Virus record (IMG/VR): IMGVR_UViG_3300005515_000062
Coordinates: 1 to 22,337 of that record
Length of the DNA: 22,337 nucleotides
Origin: a virus
Strand: one strand, 5' to 3'
A program made the translations under genes and the position numbers. The notes below the pieces were generated by a model that ran no database searches, was not told where the DNA came from, and saw only the letters and a program-made list of their open reading frames with translations. Numbering within the stretch: position 1 is the stretch's first letter; each line of letters opens with the position of its first letter. Below, one piece after another: positions 1-7,280 of the stretch.

Positions 1-605
1 TCAGCAAACCCTTGGGATACGGCATCGGTACCACCGATCCACGTTTCCGCGTCCATCAACGACTGGATGGACTCCAGCGTGTCGCCCGTCCGAGCCGCGT
101 AGATGTCGGCCATGGCTTGGTCGAACGGCTCCATCGTGTCTGCCACTTCCCGGAAGTCATGCCGGTTCCCGACCGCCATCACCCAGCAGTTGTGAATCAT
201 CAGAAAGCCAGCGCGAGCGACTTCAACTCGGTCACCTGCCATGGCGATGATCGAGGCTGCCGACGCCGCTACGCCAAGCACCCGCACGGTCACGTCGCCC
301 TTGTGCTGGCGAAGGAGGTTGTAAATCGCCAGGCCTTCGAACATGTCACCCCCGGGCGAATTCACGTTGACCGTAACGTCCTTGCCATCCATCGAGCGCA
401 GGGCGGCGGCGATCCGCTTTGCCGTGACGCCCTCACCCGTCCAGTAATCCTGCCCGATAACGTCAAAAACGCTGATCGTGTTTTCTTCGTCTGAAGCGGC
501 CTTGATGCCGGGGTTCCAGCGGTCCAGAGCCTTGGGCGACAGGTCGTATCGGACGCCCGCGCAGGGGCGCCCCTCCGGCGCTACCGGAAGGTGATTTCGG
601 GGCAT
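1..605 (-). CDS. Head maturation protease, ClpP-related (3' end cut by window edge)
   Basis: The minus-strand frame opens at an ATG (603-605) and runs off the left edge, so about 201 residues are visible. The protein is a ClpP-fold serine protease (S14-like) of the kind that processes the scaffold and major capsid protein in HK97-like phages. It has NSPGGDMFEG near residues 82-91. It then has GVAASAAS, where Ser115 matches the ClpP nucleophile, and FLMIHN, where His138 matches the catalytic histidine. An N-terminal extension of about 40 residues precedes the ClpP core, as is common in phage prohead proteases. A GGAG-type ribosome site lies just upstream at the portal gene's 3' end, and the gap to that gene is 5 nt. 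The order terminase, portal, protease is classical; the major capsid gene should follow beyond the edge. Confidence 0.9.
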   Translation of the reverse strand, partial: MPRNHLPVAPEGRPCAGVRYDLSPKALDRWNPGIKAASDEENTISVFDVIGQDYWTGEGVTAKRIAAALRSMDGKDVTVNVNSPGGDMFEGLAIYNLLRQHKGDVTVRVLGVAASAASIIAMAGDRVEVARAGFLMIHNCWVMAVGNRHDFREVADTMEPFDQAMADIYAARTGDTLESIQSLMDAETWIGGTDAVSQGFA

Positions 606-610
606 GAGGT

Positions 611-1846
611 CTACTCCTGGGTGACGGTTTGGGCGCTGCCCAGTTGATCTATCGGAACAAGGGCGGTCTGTACCGTAAGCACATCTGCATTCCCGCCCAT
701 CGGAGGCAGGTTCTCAAGGCGGCGCACCTCGTCGCGGGTCATAATTCCGTTGTTGACCATCTTCGATTCGTACTCAGCGCGACCGGCGGAATCCGCTCTC
801 AACAGGCCCTCGACGCTGAATTCCGCGTAGTAACGAAGTTGGTCGGCAGGGGACAGAAGGTCCTTGTTGATCGCCTGCTCGATACGGGTCAGCCAGGGCC
901 GAAGCGTGAACGTCAGGAATCCGATCATCTGCTGCTCGATACCTGTTCCCCAGCTCGTCGAATTGGCTGTGTGGCCGACCATGTGCGGCGGAACGCGGAA
1001 CCAACGGCAAATCTCCTCCACGCTGAAGTTTCGCGACTCTAGCAATTGGGCGTCGGTCGGATTGATGCCGATAGTTTTGGCATCCATGCCCGCTTCAAGT
1101 ACTGGAGATTCGCCGGCGTTAAGCGCTCCGCTAATTTTCTTGACGGTCTCTCGGAACCCTTCGCGCTGCTCCTTCTTCAGTACTCGGTCTACTGTGAACG
1201 CCACTGTCGGCGCCAAGCCCTTCTCGAAGGTGCTGTTTGCCGCAGTAGATGCGGCCAACGCGGAACCGAAGACGCCGGCGCCATACTCAATCGCGCTCAG
1301 CCCCCAATCCCCATCAAGAGTGAAGCCCGGGATCCGGAAAATCCGACTTGCGGGAATCTCTCTCTGCTTACCGTTCTTCTCTGTGTAGCGGTACCGAGGA
1401 TTGCCGTTCGAATCGCTCGAGATGGCGAGCCGAGACGGGATCAGAAACTCCAACGCTACCAGGCGGTTCCCGATGTACTTTTTTTCCGAGAATCCATTGC
1501 CACGCAGCAGCATGGAAACGATCTTCGCCTCCCAATACACCGTCGCGGTCGTATCCGCGCTGGGACGGGAATGAATCAGGGTGTAAAGCGGATGCCGTTC
1601 GGCCGGCACACGACCGCTAGGTGTGCGCTCGTACACGCCCAGGGGCAACGTCGAAATCGTTTCGGAAACCAACCGGGCGCATGCCCAGACGGCCGACAAC
1701 TGCAGAATGGTCCTTTCGTTGACTTGCTGCCCTGCCGTAGTCACTCCGAACTGCGACCAGAACGCCTCATCGGTCAAGCTGATGGGGACCCCGAGCCAGT
1801 TCAAGAGCGCGGCCTTGACTCGGCCGGGCTTTGCCTTGGTTTTCAT
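611..1846 (-). CDS. Phage portal protein, HK97 family
   Basis: This 411-residue protein would form the dodecameric portal ring through which DNA enters the capsid. Family signs are the N-terminal LLNWLGVPISLTDEAFW and the C-terminal core around EEICRWFRVPPHMVG followed by STSWGTGIEQQ, which are typical of the HK97-type portal. Length fits the family (about 390-430). An in-frame ATG 177 nt further upstream exists, but the start at 1844-1846 is preferred: it overlaps the terminase stop as ATGA, giving a 4-nt coupling, and the upstream extension is a low-complexity Arg/Gly stretch that duplicates terminase coding sequence in another frame. Confidence 0.95.
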   Translation of the reverse strand: MKTKAKPGRVKAALLNWLGVPISLTDEAFWSQFGVTTAGQQVNERTILQLSAVWACARLVSETISTLPLGVYERTPSGRVPAERHPLYTLIHSRPSADTTATVYWEAKIVSMLLRGNGFSEKKYIGNRLVALEFLIPSRLAISSDSNGNPRYRYTEKNGKQREIPASRIFRIPGFTLDGDWGLSAIEYGAGVFGSALAASTAANSTFEKGLAPTVAFTVDRVLKKEQREGFRETVKKISGALNAGESPVLEAGMDAKTIGINPTDAQLLESRNFSVEEICRWFRVPPHMVGHTANSTSWGTGIEQQMIGFLTFTLRPWLTRIEQAINKDLLSPADQLRYYAEFSVEGLLRADSAGRAEYESKMVNNGIMTRDEVRRLENLPPMGGNADVLTVQTALVPIDQLGSAQTVTQE

Positions 1847-3369
1847 ACGATGATCGGGTCCCTGATAAAGTCGGCAAAATCGCCGTCGTCCTCCGTCTCG
1901 TTCGGCATGACCCCCACCGCCATGGCGAGCGCCACCATGCCGTCGATCCGGCCGGACGTTTTCGATTTGGTGAATTTCCGGTTGCCAGCAGGGTCGGAGA
2001 CCGCCACCGCGTTTGCCGCGCACATCGTCAGCACCGGATGCTTTCCGTGCCTAAGCTTCTTCGCAAGCAGCCGGGCTTCCAGTTCGCGGATGGCCGGGCT
2101 CATCGATACGAAGCCCTGGCCAAACTCCACGAATCTTTCTAACTCGTCTTCGGTGAACCCTGCGCGTTCCAGCCACGGCTTGAGAAACCGCATGTTGTAG
2201 CGGTCAAAGGCAAGCGCCCTTATCTCATACCTGTCAAAGACATCCCGCAGGTAATGCGCGATGTACTCGTATTCAATTGCCCTGCCGGGCGTAGTCTGCA
2301 ACAGACCTTCGTCTTCCCAGACGTCGTACGGCACCCTGTCGTTCCGGGCTTTCTCGGCGAGCCCTTCGCTAGGCAGCCAGAACGTCGACTCGACGTCGCC
2401 ATCATCCGATACAAGGACCAGGGCAGTCAGGTCCGACACGCTGGACAGGTCCAGACCGCCGTAGACCGCCTTGCCCTCCAAACTCTCGGGCGGCGCGCCG
2501 TTCTCCTCCCAGACCGTACGGGAGATAAACGGGTTGCTCGCCTCCACACGCTGGTTCAGAATAAGGTTGCGGTATGAAGCCTCCCGGCTTGGCATGCGCT
2601 TGGCATCCGCCGCCTGCCGCCGCACTTCTTCCTTGTTCATGAACTCGTCGTAGTGCGGGTTCGCTAACCGGATCGTGTCCTCGCTGAAAGGATCCGAATC
2701 GAGCGGCGCACTATGTAGCACCACCTTGTTCCTAGGATCGGCCCCGGTCCTGGCATCGTCGATCAGCAAGCTCAACAGGTCCGCATCCGTCGGCGCCTGG
2801 GTGCTGATGATGATCGACAGCGGTGCCTCCTGAGCAGCCGATGCAGTTTCCAGCGCTTCGTACAGCTCAGAGCGCGGCCCTTTAACCTGGCCCAGCTCGT
2901 CATGTACCGTGAACACCGGAGACAGCCCGTATGCTGTACTGGCTTCCGCCGATAGCGCCCGGTAGAGTGTCCCCAGTTCGGGGCAAAACAACTGCTTCGC
3001 CGTATCCCTGATCACCACATACTCGCTCAGCTGAGGAGACATGCGGACCACCTTGGCGGCCAAGGCAAACAGGATGGCCGCCTGCTCCCTCGACTGAGCC
3101 GCGCTGTACAGCTGGCTATTGGGCCGTGCCTCAGGTCCACACGTATGCAGTAGCAGGAGGAACGCCGCGGTAGCCGTCTTCGCGTTCTTGCGCGCCATCG
3201 ACAAGATGAACATCCGCGTCGGCGTGTCGTAAATCGCGCGAATCCAGCCTTTTTGCGCCTTGGTCAGCGTGACAGCCTTACCGACGAACCTGCCTTCAGG
3301 GATCCGGCAAGTCGCTTCGATCCAGGCTATGTTGCGCTCGCCGCGGGTCAGTCTTCGACCAGTTCCCAC
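1843..3369 (-). CDS. terL: Terminase large subunit
   Basis: This is a 508-residue packaging motor and nuclease of the Terminase_1 family. The Walker A variant is at residues 59-65 (ARKNAKT, like PRKNGKS in HK97 relatives). Walker B with the catalytic Glu is VFTVHDELG at 152-160 (Asp157, Glu158). The C-terminal RNase H-like nuclease domain begins at YGGLDLSS near 303-310 (Asp307 as first metal ligand), with RIDGMVALAMAV near the C-terminus. It translocates DNA into the prohead and cuts the concatemer. The start overlaps the small terminase by 22 nt and the stop overlaps the portal start by 4 nt, a tight packaging operon. No disruption is seen. Confidence 0.96.
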   Translation of the reverse strand: MGTGRRLTRGERNIAWIEATCRIPEGRFVGKAVTLTKAQKGWIRAIYDTPTRMFILSMARKNAKTATAAFLLLLHTCGPEARPNSQLYSAAQSREQAAILFALAAKVVRMSPQLSEYVVIRDTAKQLFCPELGTLYRALSAEASTAYGLSPVFTVHDELGQVKGPRSELYEALETASAAQEAPLSIIISTQAPTDADLLSLLIDDARTGADPRNKVVLHSAPLDSDPFSEDTIRLANPHYDEFMNKEEVRRQAADAKRMPSREASYRNLILNQRVEASNPFISRTVWEENGAPPESLEGKAVYGGLDLSSVSDLTALVLVSDDGDVESTFWLPSEGLAEKARNDRVPYDVWEDEGLLQTTPGRAIEYEYIAHYLRDVFDRYEIRALAFDRYNMRFLKPWLERAGFTEDELERFVEFGQGFVSMSPAIRELEARLLAKKLRHGKHPVLTMCAANAVAVSDPAGNRKFTKSKTSGRIDGMVALAMAVGVMPNETEDDGDFADFIRDPIIV

Positions 3370-3794
3370 GGCTTCCTTGCCTTACCTTGCCTGCTGTTTG
3401 CCCGGCCGACTGTCTTTGGGTCAGCCGTAGCCTGCCGCGTGATACGCAAGCGCGTGGCCAGGGACGACGCCGCCCGGCCTTCTCGCTCCTGCATCGTCAA
3501 CAGAAGGTTGTAGCGCTTGAGCCCGTCGTCATCTGCCAACCAAGCGCGGTCAAAGCTCATGATCTCGTCGGCGATCAAACGAGCCTGTACCACGTGACGG
3601 CAGTACTGCTCCAGTAGTGGCGAATGCGTCGGGGTGAAAGCGTTGGCTGGCTGATCGTTGACCACCTCCAGCCACACTGACCTTTCTGCATCCGTCATAT
3701 GCACCGGCGCTTGTAGGCGGTCCGTGCTGAACACGGGCGCAACTTGGGCCGCGACGGTCATTTCTGACGTCGACTTACGGCCCCGAGTGCCCAT
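3348..3794 (-). CDS. terS: Terminase small subunit, P27 family
   Basis: This 148-residue protein is likely the DNA-recognition subunit that selects the packaging start. It begins MGTRGRKS, a basic N-terminus typical of P27-type small terminases, and continues with the helical segments seen in that family (MTDAERSVWLEVV, LLEQYCRHVVQARLIADEI, then LTMQEREGRAASSLATRLRI). Length matches the family. It lies directly before the large subunit and 68 nt after an HNH gene, the arrangement in HK97-like cos phages where HNH protein, TerS and TerL act together. The upstream gap is short and T/A-rich and could hold the packaging site, but I cannot identify a cos sequence. Confidence 0.9.
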   Translation of the reverse strand: MGTRGRKSTSEMTVAAQVAPVFSTDRLQAPVHMTDAERSVWLEVVNDQPANAFTPTHSPLLEQYCRHVVQARLIADEIMSFDRAWLADDDGLKRYNLLLTMQEREGRAASSLATRLRITRQATADPKTVGRANSRQGKARKPWELVED

Positions 3795-3834
3795 TTCAAT
3801 CCTTACAGTGTCCCGTTTTTTCTGGACGTTTATG

Positions 3835-3864
3835 AAAAAAGAGCTGAGCGGCCGGTGTCCAGCT
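3835..3864 (-). terminator. Possible intrinsic terminator between HNH and terS
   Basis: On the minus strand a 5-bp stem AGCTG/CAGCT with a GC-rich 13-nt loop (which can pair further through CGGCCG) is followed by CTTTTTT. It overlaps the HNH stop codon. The stem is short, so this may be a weak or attenuating terminator, or a structure belonging to the packaging region. Confidence 0.4.
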
Positions 3865-4183
3865 AAAAGGGGCCAGACTTCCGACCCACCCTATGCCCCT
3901 GCGGCCACCCGTCCAACCCTACTGCGGCCCTGGGCTTGTGGCCCTGGTTCGCCTCGCGCTTGGTCTTCTCGGCGTGGCAGTCTCGGTGCATCGCCCTAAG
4001 GTTGCTCGGGTCATCGTTCAGATTGCCCGCTGCATCCCTCTTGTTGCTGATGTGATCTACCTCGTGTGCGATGAGCTTCACGCCCTTGCAGTTCTCGCAC
4101 TGGCACATGTACCCATCGCGGGTCATGATCTGATCTCGAAGGCGGCGCCATGGCCGTCCTCCTCTTCCCTTCCCGTAGCTCAT
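3863..4183 (-). CDS. HNH endonuclease (terminase-associated)
   Basis: This 106-residue protein has a clear HNH metal-finger motif: EVDHIS (Asp43-His44), then DDPSNLRAMHRDCHAEKT (Asn61, His70). Zinc-ligand cysteines are seen at CENC (29-32), with Cys69 in the motif. It belongs to the short phage HNH proteins encoded next to terminase. In HK97 and related cos phages these stimulate cleavage by TerL at cos (known for the family; inferred here from position). The start overlaps the upstream gene by ATGA. The C-terminal tail after residue 80 is basic and unlike the core. Confidence 0.9.
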   Translation of the reverse strand: MSYGKGRGGRPWRRLRDQIMTRDGYMCQCENCKGVKLIAHEVDHISNKRDAAGNLNDDPSNLRAMHRDCHAEKTKREANQGHKPRAAVGLDGWPQGHRVGRKSGPF

Positions 4184-4380
4184 AGCGGCTGGGAATCGTC
4201 CCGCTCGCCGCCTACTGCCTCGCCATCCAGCGTGAGTTCCGGCCTCTCAATCTCTTCGCCTTCATCTGCCAGAGCTTCTAGTAGAGCGTCTAGCTTGGCT
4301 TCTATGCGGTCAAGCTGGGACGGCCTGGGTCCATCCCAATCGTGTGGTGGTGGCGGGGCCTTCGATGCGGGCGGGTTCAA
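4180..4380 (-). CDS. Small acidic hypothetical protein
   Basis: This 66-residue protein is not recognised as a family. The N-terminus is Pro-rich (ASKAPPPPHDW). The middle, SQLDRIEAKLDALLEALADE, is a short amphipathic helix that could form a coiled coil. The tail is acidic. The gene overlaps both neighbours by 4 nt (ATGA at each end), which argues that it is translated. It sits in the late transcript just before HNH and terminase, so a packaging-related role is possible but unsupported. Confidence 0.65.
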   Translation of the reverse strand: MNPPASKAPPPPHDWDGPRPSQLDRIEAKLDALLEALADEGEEIERPELTLDGEAVGGERDDSQPL

Positions 4381-4622
4381 TTCTCGCCCTCTAGAATCGG
4401 GCGCCCAACCCTCAGCGGTGCCTCAATGAATGCATCGGCCGGCATGAAGTAAGTGGCCAGATCATAGACTTTGTCGCAGAGCCAGCACCACACTACTGCG
4501 GGCGCGAACTTCGGGGCGCCATCTACGCCATCGTCCGTCTCTCGCACCCATGCCGGAACGCCATAGATGGAGCCATGGTGCGTCATACCTGCGGCCAGCG
4601 CCTGCTTCTTGGTAATGAACAC
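4377..4622 (-). CDS. Hypothetical protein, first gene of the late transcript
   Basis: This 81-residue protein is of unknown function. It opens MFITKKQALAAGMTHHGSIYGVPAWV and has a WCWLCDKVYDLATYF segment. It reads like a compact soluble phage protein; there is no signal peptide or clear membrane segment. It starts 15 nt downstream of the intrinsic terminator at 4637-4662, so it would be the first gene made once that terminator is overridden. It overlaps the next gene by ATGA. Confidence 0.65.
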   Translation of the reverse strand: MFITKKQALAAGMTHHGSIYGVPAWVRETDDGVDGAPKFAPAVVWCWLCDKVYDLATYFMPADAFIEAPLRVGRPILEGEN

Positions 4623-4636
4623 AGATGCTCCAAAGC

Positions 4637-4662
4637 AAAAAGCCCCGGCAGGTGCCGAGGCT
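4637..4662 (-). terminator. Strong intrinsic terminator before the late genes (tR'-like)
   Basis: Read on the minus strand: stem AGCCTCGGC, loop ACCT, stem GCCGGGGCT (9 bp, one G-T wobble), then TTTTTG. It separates the early/replication genes from the packaging genes and lies about 40 nt downstream of a promoter (4701-4729). Late transcription must therefore read through it. Confidence 0.88.
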
Positions 4663-4700
4663 TCGTTTCCTATGGACGAGCGCCGTCCACTTGGATACCG

Positions 4701-4729
4701 AGCATAGTGAGCTAGGTCAGAGATTGCAA
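4701..4729 (-). promoter_or_regulatory. Candidate late promoter (PR'-like)
   Basis: On the minus strand TTGCAA (4724-4729), 17-nt spacer, TATGCT (4701-4706); each hexamer matches the sigma-70 consensus at 4 of 6 positions. It begins just past the stop of the Q-like gene and would produce a short RNA ending at the terminator at 4637-4662. This is the lambda PR'-tR' arrangement. Confidence 0.5.
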
Positions 4730-4733
4730 CCCC

Positions 4734-5264
4734 TCACGCAATCACCTTTATCATGTCTCGCTTGCGCAACATGGGCAGCAGTTGCTCCTTAGCTGCTTGG
4801 TACCGGTGCTGCTGCTCCTCCAGGCTGCACCGCGGGTTGCGGAATACCTGATTCGGCACGTCCTTGTTGCGCATGCTGACCCCGACAGCGGCGCGCAGGT
4901 CAACCGGCAGCGTACTCAGGCACACGTCCACCTGTTCCGCCACATACCGGTTCAGCTTCGCGTCGGTGTCGTCGTCATCCCCGTAGGCGTCCATGTCGGA
5001 CACGCCTTGGAATCCCGGCGCCACTCGTCTATGCCCCAAATGCTCCCGATGCGCCTTGGCCCAGTGGTACCAGGTCATGAGCAGTTCTTCCAGTTGTTCG
5101 CTTTCGTCTTTCGTCATGTGATCCTCGCTGAATAGCTGCTCCAATCCTTGTCTTGCAAGCTCTTTCCGGGTTAACCGCGGCTTCGGCGGTCTGCGGCGCA
5201 TCTCCTGCATCCGCTCGCAGACCTTGGCCGGGTCTCCCATCTGCCACCGCATTAGGTCTGCCAT
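4734..5264 (-). CDS. Candidate Q-like late antiterminator
   Basis: This is a 176-residue protein. The N-terminal part is basic (MRRRPPKPRLTRKELARQG). The C-terminal part has MTWYHWAKAHREHLGHRRVAP, a Tyr/Asp-rich linker, and a helical tail ending EQLLPMLRKRDMI. The WYxWAxxxRxxLGxxRVAP pattern resembles proteins found at the Q position in many proteobacterial prophages; this is recalled resemblance, not a search result. Position is the main evidence: it is the last early gene, followed at once by a promoter and a strong terminator ahead of the packaging genes. The membrane-protein gene upstream ends at the adjacent base. No zinc motif of lambda Q type is seen. It could instead be another DNA-binding protein of the region. 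Confidence 0.55.
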   Translation of the reverse strand: MADLMRWQMGDPAKVCERMQEMRRRPPKPRLTRKELARQGLEQLFSEDHMTKDESEQLEELLMTWYHWAKAHREHLGHRRVAPGFQGVSDMDAYGDDDDTDAKLNRYVAEQVDVCLSTLPVDLRAAVGVSMRNKDVPNQVFRNPRCSLEEQQHRYQAAKEQLLPMLRKRDMIKVIA

Positions 5265-5597
5265 CTATGCCGCCGATTCTTCTCTTCTGGCCTCGTCTCG
5301 CGCGTAGAAGACCAGAAGTACAAAGGCAAACAAGCCGGCAATGAAGAAGTACGCGTTAGCCGCCAGAACGATCACTGTGACAATGTTCGAGAGTCTGGTC
5401 AGGCCGCGCACCCAACGGGGCTGCTCAACTCCTTTTTTCTTTGCAGGCGCCACCGACAGCACAAGCAACCCGGCGATGGTCAATGCAGAGGCATAGAACA
5501 CCACCAAATTCTCGGCGTACGCTAAGGACTCCACCTGCCAAAGCCAAAGGGATGCGCCGAGTACGAGCGAGATCAACACAGGGAAGATGGACTTCAT
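5265..5597 (-). CDS. Small integral membrane protein
   Basis: This 110-residue protein has three probable membrane segments: about residues 3-20 (IFPVLISLVLGASLWLW), 32-50 (VVFYASALTIAGLLVLSVA) and 70-98 (IVTVIVLAANAYFFIAGLFAFVLLVFY). A basic loop lies between (AKKKGVEQPRWVRG) and the tail is charged. It is not a recognised holin: it lies upstream of the late promoter with no endolysin beside it. The stop abuts the Q-like start and the start overlaps the upstream stop by one base (TAATG). Function unknown; an inner-membrane early protein is the safest reading. Confidence 0.7.
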   Translation of the reverse strand: MKSIFPVLISLVLGASLWLWQVESLAYAENLVVFYASALTIAGLLVLSVAPAKKKGVEQPRWVRGLTRLSNIVTVIVLAANAYFFIAGLFAFVLLVFYARDEARREESAA

Positions 5598-5956
5598 TAC
5601 GCAAACTCCGGGCTGTACTGGACCTTGCTGGACATGCTGACCGGGCTGGGCATACGCATGCTTTGCAACCGGTCTCTTGCGTAACGCATGCTGCTGTCCA
5701 GCGAATATGGCTTACCGCTTCCGTAGGCCAGGCGCCCCGGCACCACTTCGGCCGGCTTGATTGCCACCCAGGCCCGGATCAACACCATCGGGTCGCCAGA
5801 GTCCAGGCCCGGGTCAATCTGTCGAATGGCGGCAGCAATGCCTTCCGCCCGGCGAGCCGTCTTGTCCAGGATGACGCCGTATTCAGTCTTCAGGCGTTCA
5901 AGGGCCGCGGTGCGCATTTGCTTGTTCGCGTCCTCAATGCTTCTCGGGAGTGCCAT
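5597..5956 (-). CDS. Hypothetical phage protein
   Basis: This 119-residue protein starts MALPRSIEDANKQM. This start is chosen because an AGAGGGGA ribosome site lies 5 nt upstream within the end of rusA; an in-frame upstream start would overlap rusA by about 77 nt. The N-terminal half is helical and charged, and the C-terminal half contains YGSGKPYSLDSSMRYARDRLQSM. No family is recognised. It sits between the Holliday-junction resolvase and a membrane-protein gene in the leftward operon. Confidence 0.65.
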   Translation of the reverse strand: MALPRSIEDANKQMRTAALERLKTEYGVILDKTARRAEGIAAAIRQIDPGLDSGDPMVLIRAWVAIKPAEVVPGRLAYGSGKPYSLDSSMRYARDRLQSMRMPSPVSMSSKVQYSPEFA

Positions 5957-5957
5957 T

Positions 5958-6335
5958 TCAAATCCCCTCTGCCTTTGCATGTGTGCTGATGAAAACGCGT
6001 ACCCGGCCACCCTTGCAGACCACACCGCGCTCAATGGAAAGCTTGTCTATCTGGCTGTCGTCCTCGATGACCTGGGCGTGAACCAGGCCGTCAAGCAGGC
6101 CCTTCATCATGTTGTCCAAGTCGCGTCGCCGGTTGTCAGGCGGGAATGCGTCGATGTGGACCGACAGCCTTCCAGCCAGTTTTGCTAGCTGGTACCGACT
6201 GGCTTCATCGATTACGGCCTGGCGGTACTCGCGCCCCTTCTCGGAGATCAAATGGCGACCGGCCAGCTTTCCCTTGGTCGGGTGACGCCAGTACGTGTTA
6301 ACGCTGGGCGGAAATGGAAGCTCAAGGACGTTCAT
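5958..6335 (-). CDS. rusA: RusA-family Holliday junction resolvase
   Basis: This 125-residue protein matches the length of RusA (about 120). It has the family N-terminus LPFPPSVNTYWRH and the acidic core RRRDLDNMMKGLLDGL followed by VIEDDSQI, holding the Asp residues that bind metal in RusA. As a homodimer it would cut four-way junctions made during recombination or replication. The start at 6333-6335 is set by the GGAAGGAA ribosome site and by a 4-nt overlap (ATGA) with the small gene upstream. An in-frame start 165 nt further up is rejected because it would overlie that gene entirely. Confidence 0.93.
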   Translation of the reverse strand: MNVLELPFPPSVNTYWRHPTKGKLAGRHLISEKGREYRQAVIDEASRYQLAKLAGRLSVHIDAFPPDNRRRDLDNMMKGLLDGLVHAQVIEDDSQIDKLSIERGVVCKGGRVRVFISTHAKAEGI

Positions 6336-6493
6336 TTCCTTCCAGCCTCCTTGATGGCATCGCAAACTTCCGCCGCGCCGAAAATCAGAATCTGGGTGGC
6401 AAGTATCGTGGCCGACCACCAGACCTCCCCAAAGACAGCGACGGCCAACAAGGCCCCCAGGAATTGCAGGTATAGGTATGTCCGTGTACTCAC
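6332..6493 (-). CDS. Tiny membrane protein with GTG start
   Basis: This 53-residue gene is easily missed because it starts with GTG (6491-6493). It overlaps the upstream gene by GTGA and the downstream rusA by ATGA, so it fills the interval exactly. Residues 6-40 are strongly hydrophobic (YLYLQFLGALLAVAVFGEVW, then ATILATQILIFGAA), enough for one long or two short membrane helices, followed by a charged tail (DAIKEAGRK). Function unknown. The perfect nesting between two genes is the main evidence that it is real. Confidence 0.72.
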   Translation of the reverse strand: MSTRTYLYLQFLGALLAVAVFGEVWWSATILATQILIFGAAEVCDAIKEAGRK

Positions 6494-6870
6494 GCCACAC
6501 CCCCTACCTGCGCTCGCAGAACGCGGAAAGGATCGAACAGACCGGGCACATAGCTCGAGCGCAAGGCCGTGATAGATCGCTCATTAGCCTTCATCTGAGC
6601 ATCGCGCTCCGTGCCGCGTAAGACTCGCTCCGGTACTTCCAGATCCAGCATCGGTACCCAACTGAAGACATTCGCTCTGTACTTGCCTACACCTCTGAAC
6701 TCGCCAGTGCGTGTGGCAAACCCTGCTTCCTCCATGCGATAAACCGTCTTGTTGGCCAGACCCACATCGAGGTGAAGCTCTTCGGCCAACTCGCGTCCAG
6801 TCTTTGGCCCGTGGTCACGCAAGTGCTTGATAACCATCGGACCGTACCTATCCTGTCCTGAGAATTTCAT
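6490..6870 (-). CDS. Winged helix-turn-helix DNA-binding protein
   Basis: This is a 126-residue protein. Residues 10-60 form a winged helix: GPMVIKHLRDHGPKTGRELAEELHLDVGLANKTVYRMEEAGFATRTGE, the MarR/ArsR-like pattern of helix, recognition helix and wing. The C-terminal half carries no recognised domain (VPERVLRGTERDAQ). An AAGGGG ribosome site precedes the ATG. A second winged-helix gene of similar size lies immediately upstream, so the pair may act together on a phage promoter. Role in transcription control is inferred from the fold only. Confidence 0.75.
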   Translation of the reverse strand: MKFSGQDRYGPMVIKHLRDHGPKTGRELAEELHLDVGLANKTVYRMEEAGFATRTGEFRGVGKYRANVFSWVPMLDLEVPERVLRGTERDAQMKANERSITALRSSYVPGLFDPFRVLRAQVGGVA

Positions 6871-6895
6871 GATTTGCCCCTTAGACCCTGGCCGC

Positions 6896-7279
6896 CTAAT
6901 CGGCGCCCGTGTTTTCCAATCGTCCGCCCATCTGGACTATCAGCGACCGAAACGGGTTATCCATTTGGGCGGCCATAGCGTCCAGCGCCCTCTTGCGGCG
7001 ATAGCACAAGTACTGACGAGCTGTGCGTTCCTTAAGCGTCTGGCGCCCCATCGCTCTGTTCTTCCCTGAGCCAAGCCGGTAGAACGGATGCCGCAAACCC
7101 TGGCGCTTCGGCAGTCCCCATCCGCAGATGTGGATCTCGTCCGCCTCCAGCAGGCGGCGCAGGTTGTACTGAACCGTGGAAGGGACCGCACCCAGTTCGT
7201 CTGCCAGTTCCGCCAGGCTCATATCGCCATTGGCGAGCGCCGCCAAGATTGCGGGTCGAGTGATGTTGACTGGAGCCAT
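6896..7279 (-). CDS. Winged helix-turn-helix protein
   Basis: This is a 127-residue protein. Residues 5-55 form a winged helix (ITRPAILAALANGDMSLAELADELGAVPSTVQYNLRRLLEADEIHICGW). The C-terminal part is basic and aromatic (RTARQYLCYRRKRALDAM). The ATG at 7277-7279 is chosen because GGGAG lies 5 nt upstream; a TTG four codons earlier would place that ribosome site inside the gene. It starts one base past the stop of the DnaB-like gene. Its relation to the next winged-helix gene looks like a divergent duplication in fold, not in sequence. Confidence 0.75.
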   Translation of the reverse strand: MAPVNITRPAILAALANGDMSLAELADELGAVPSTVQYNLRRLLEADEIHICGWGLPKRQGLRHPFYRLGSGKNRAMGRQTLKERTARQYLCYRRKRALDAMAAQMDNPFRSLIVQMGGRLENTGAD

Positions 7280-7280
7280 A

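Noticed and set aside
1046-2200. 384-residue plus-strand frame opposite portal and terminase
   Set aside because: Shadow of two well-identified minus-strand genes; composition is Arg/Pro/Ser-rich as expected of antisense frames in GC-rich DNA.
5265-5597. Holin assignment for the three-helix membrane protein
   Set aside because: It lies before the late promoter in the early operon and no endolysin or spanin gene is adjacent.
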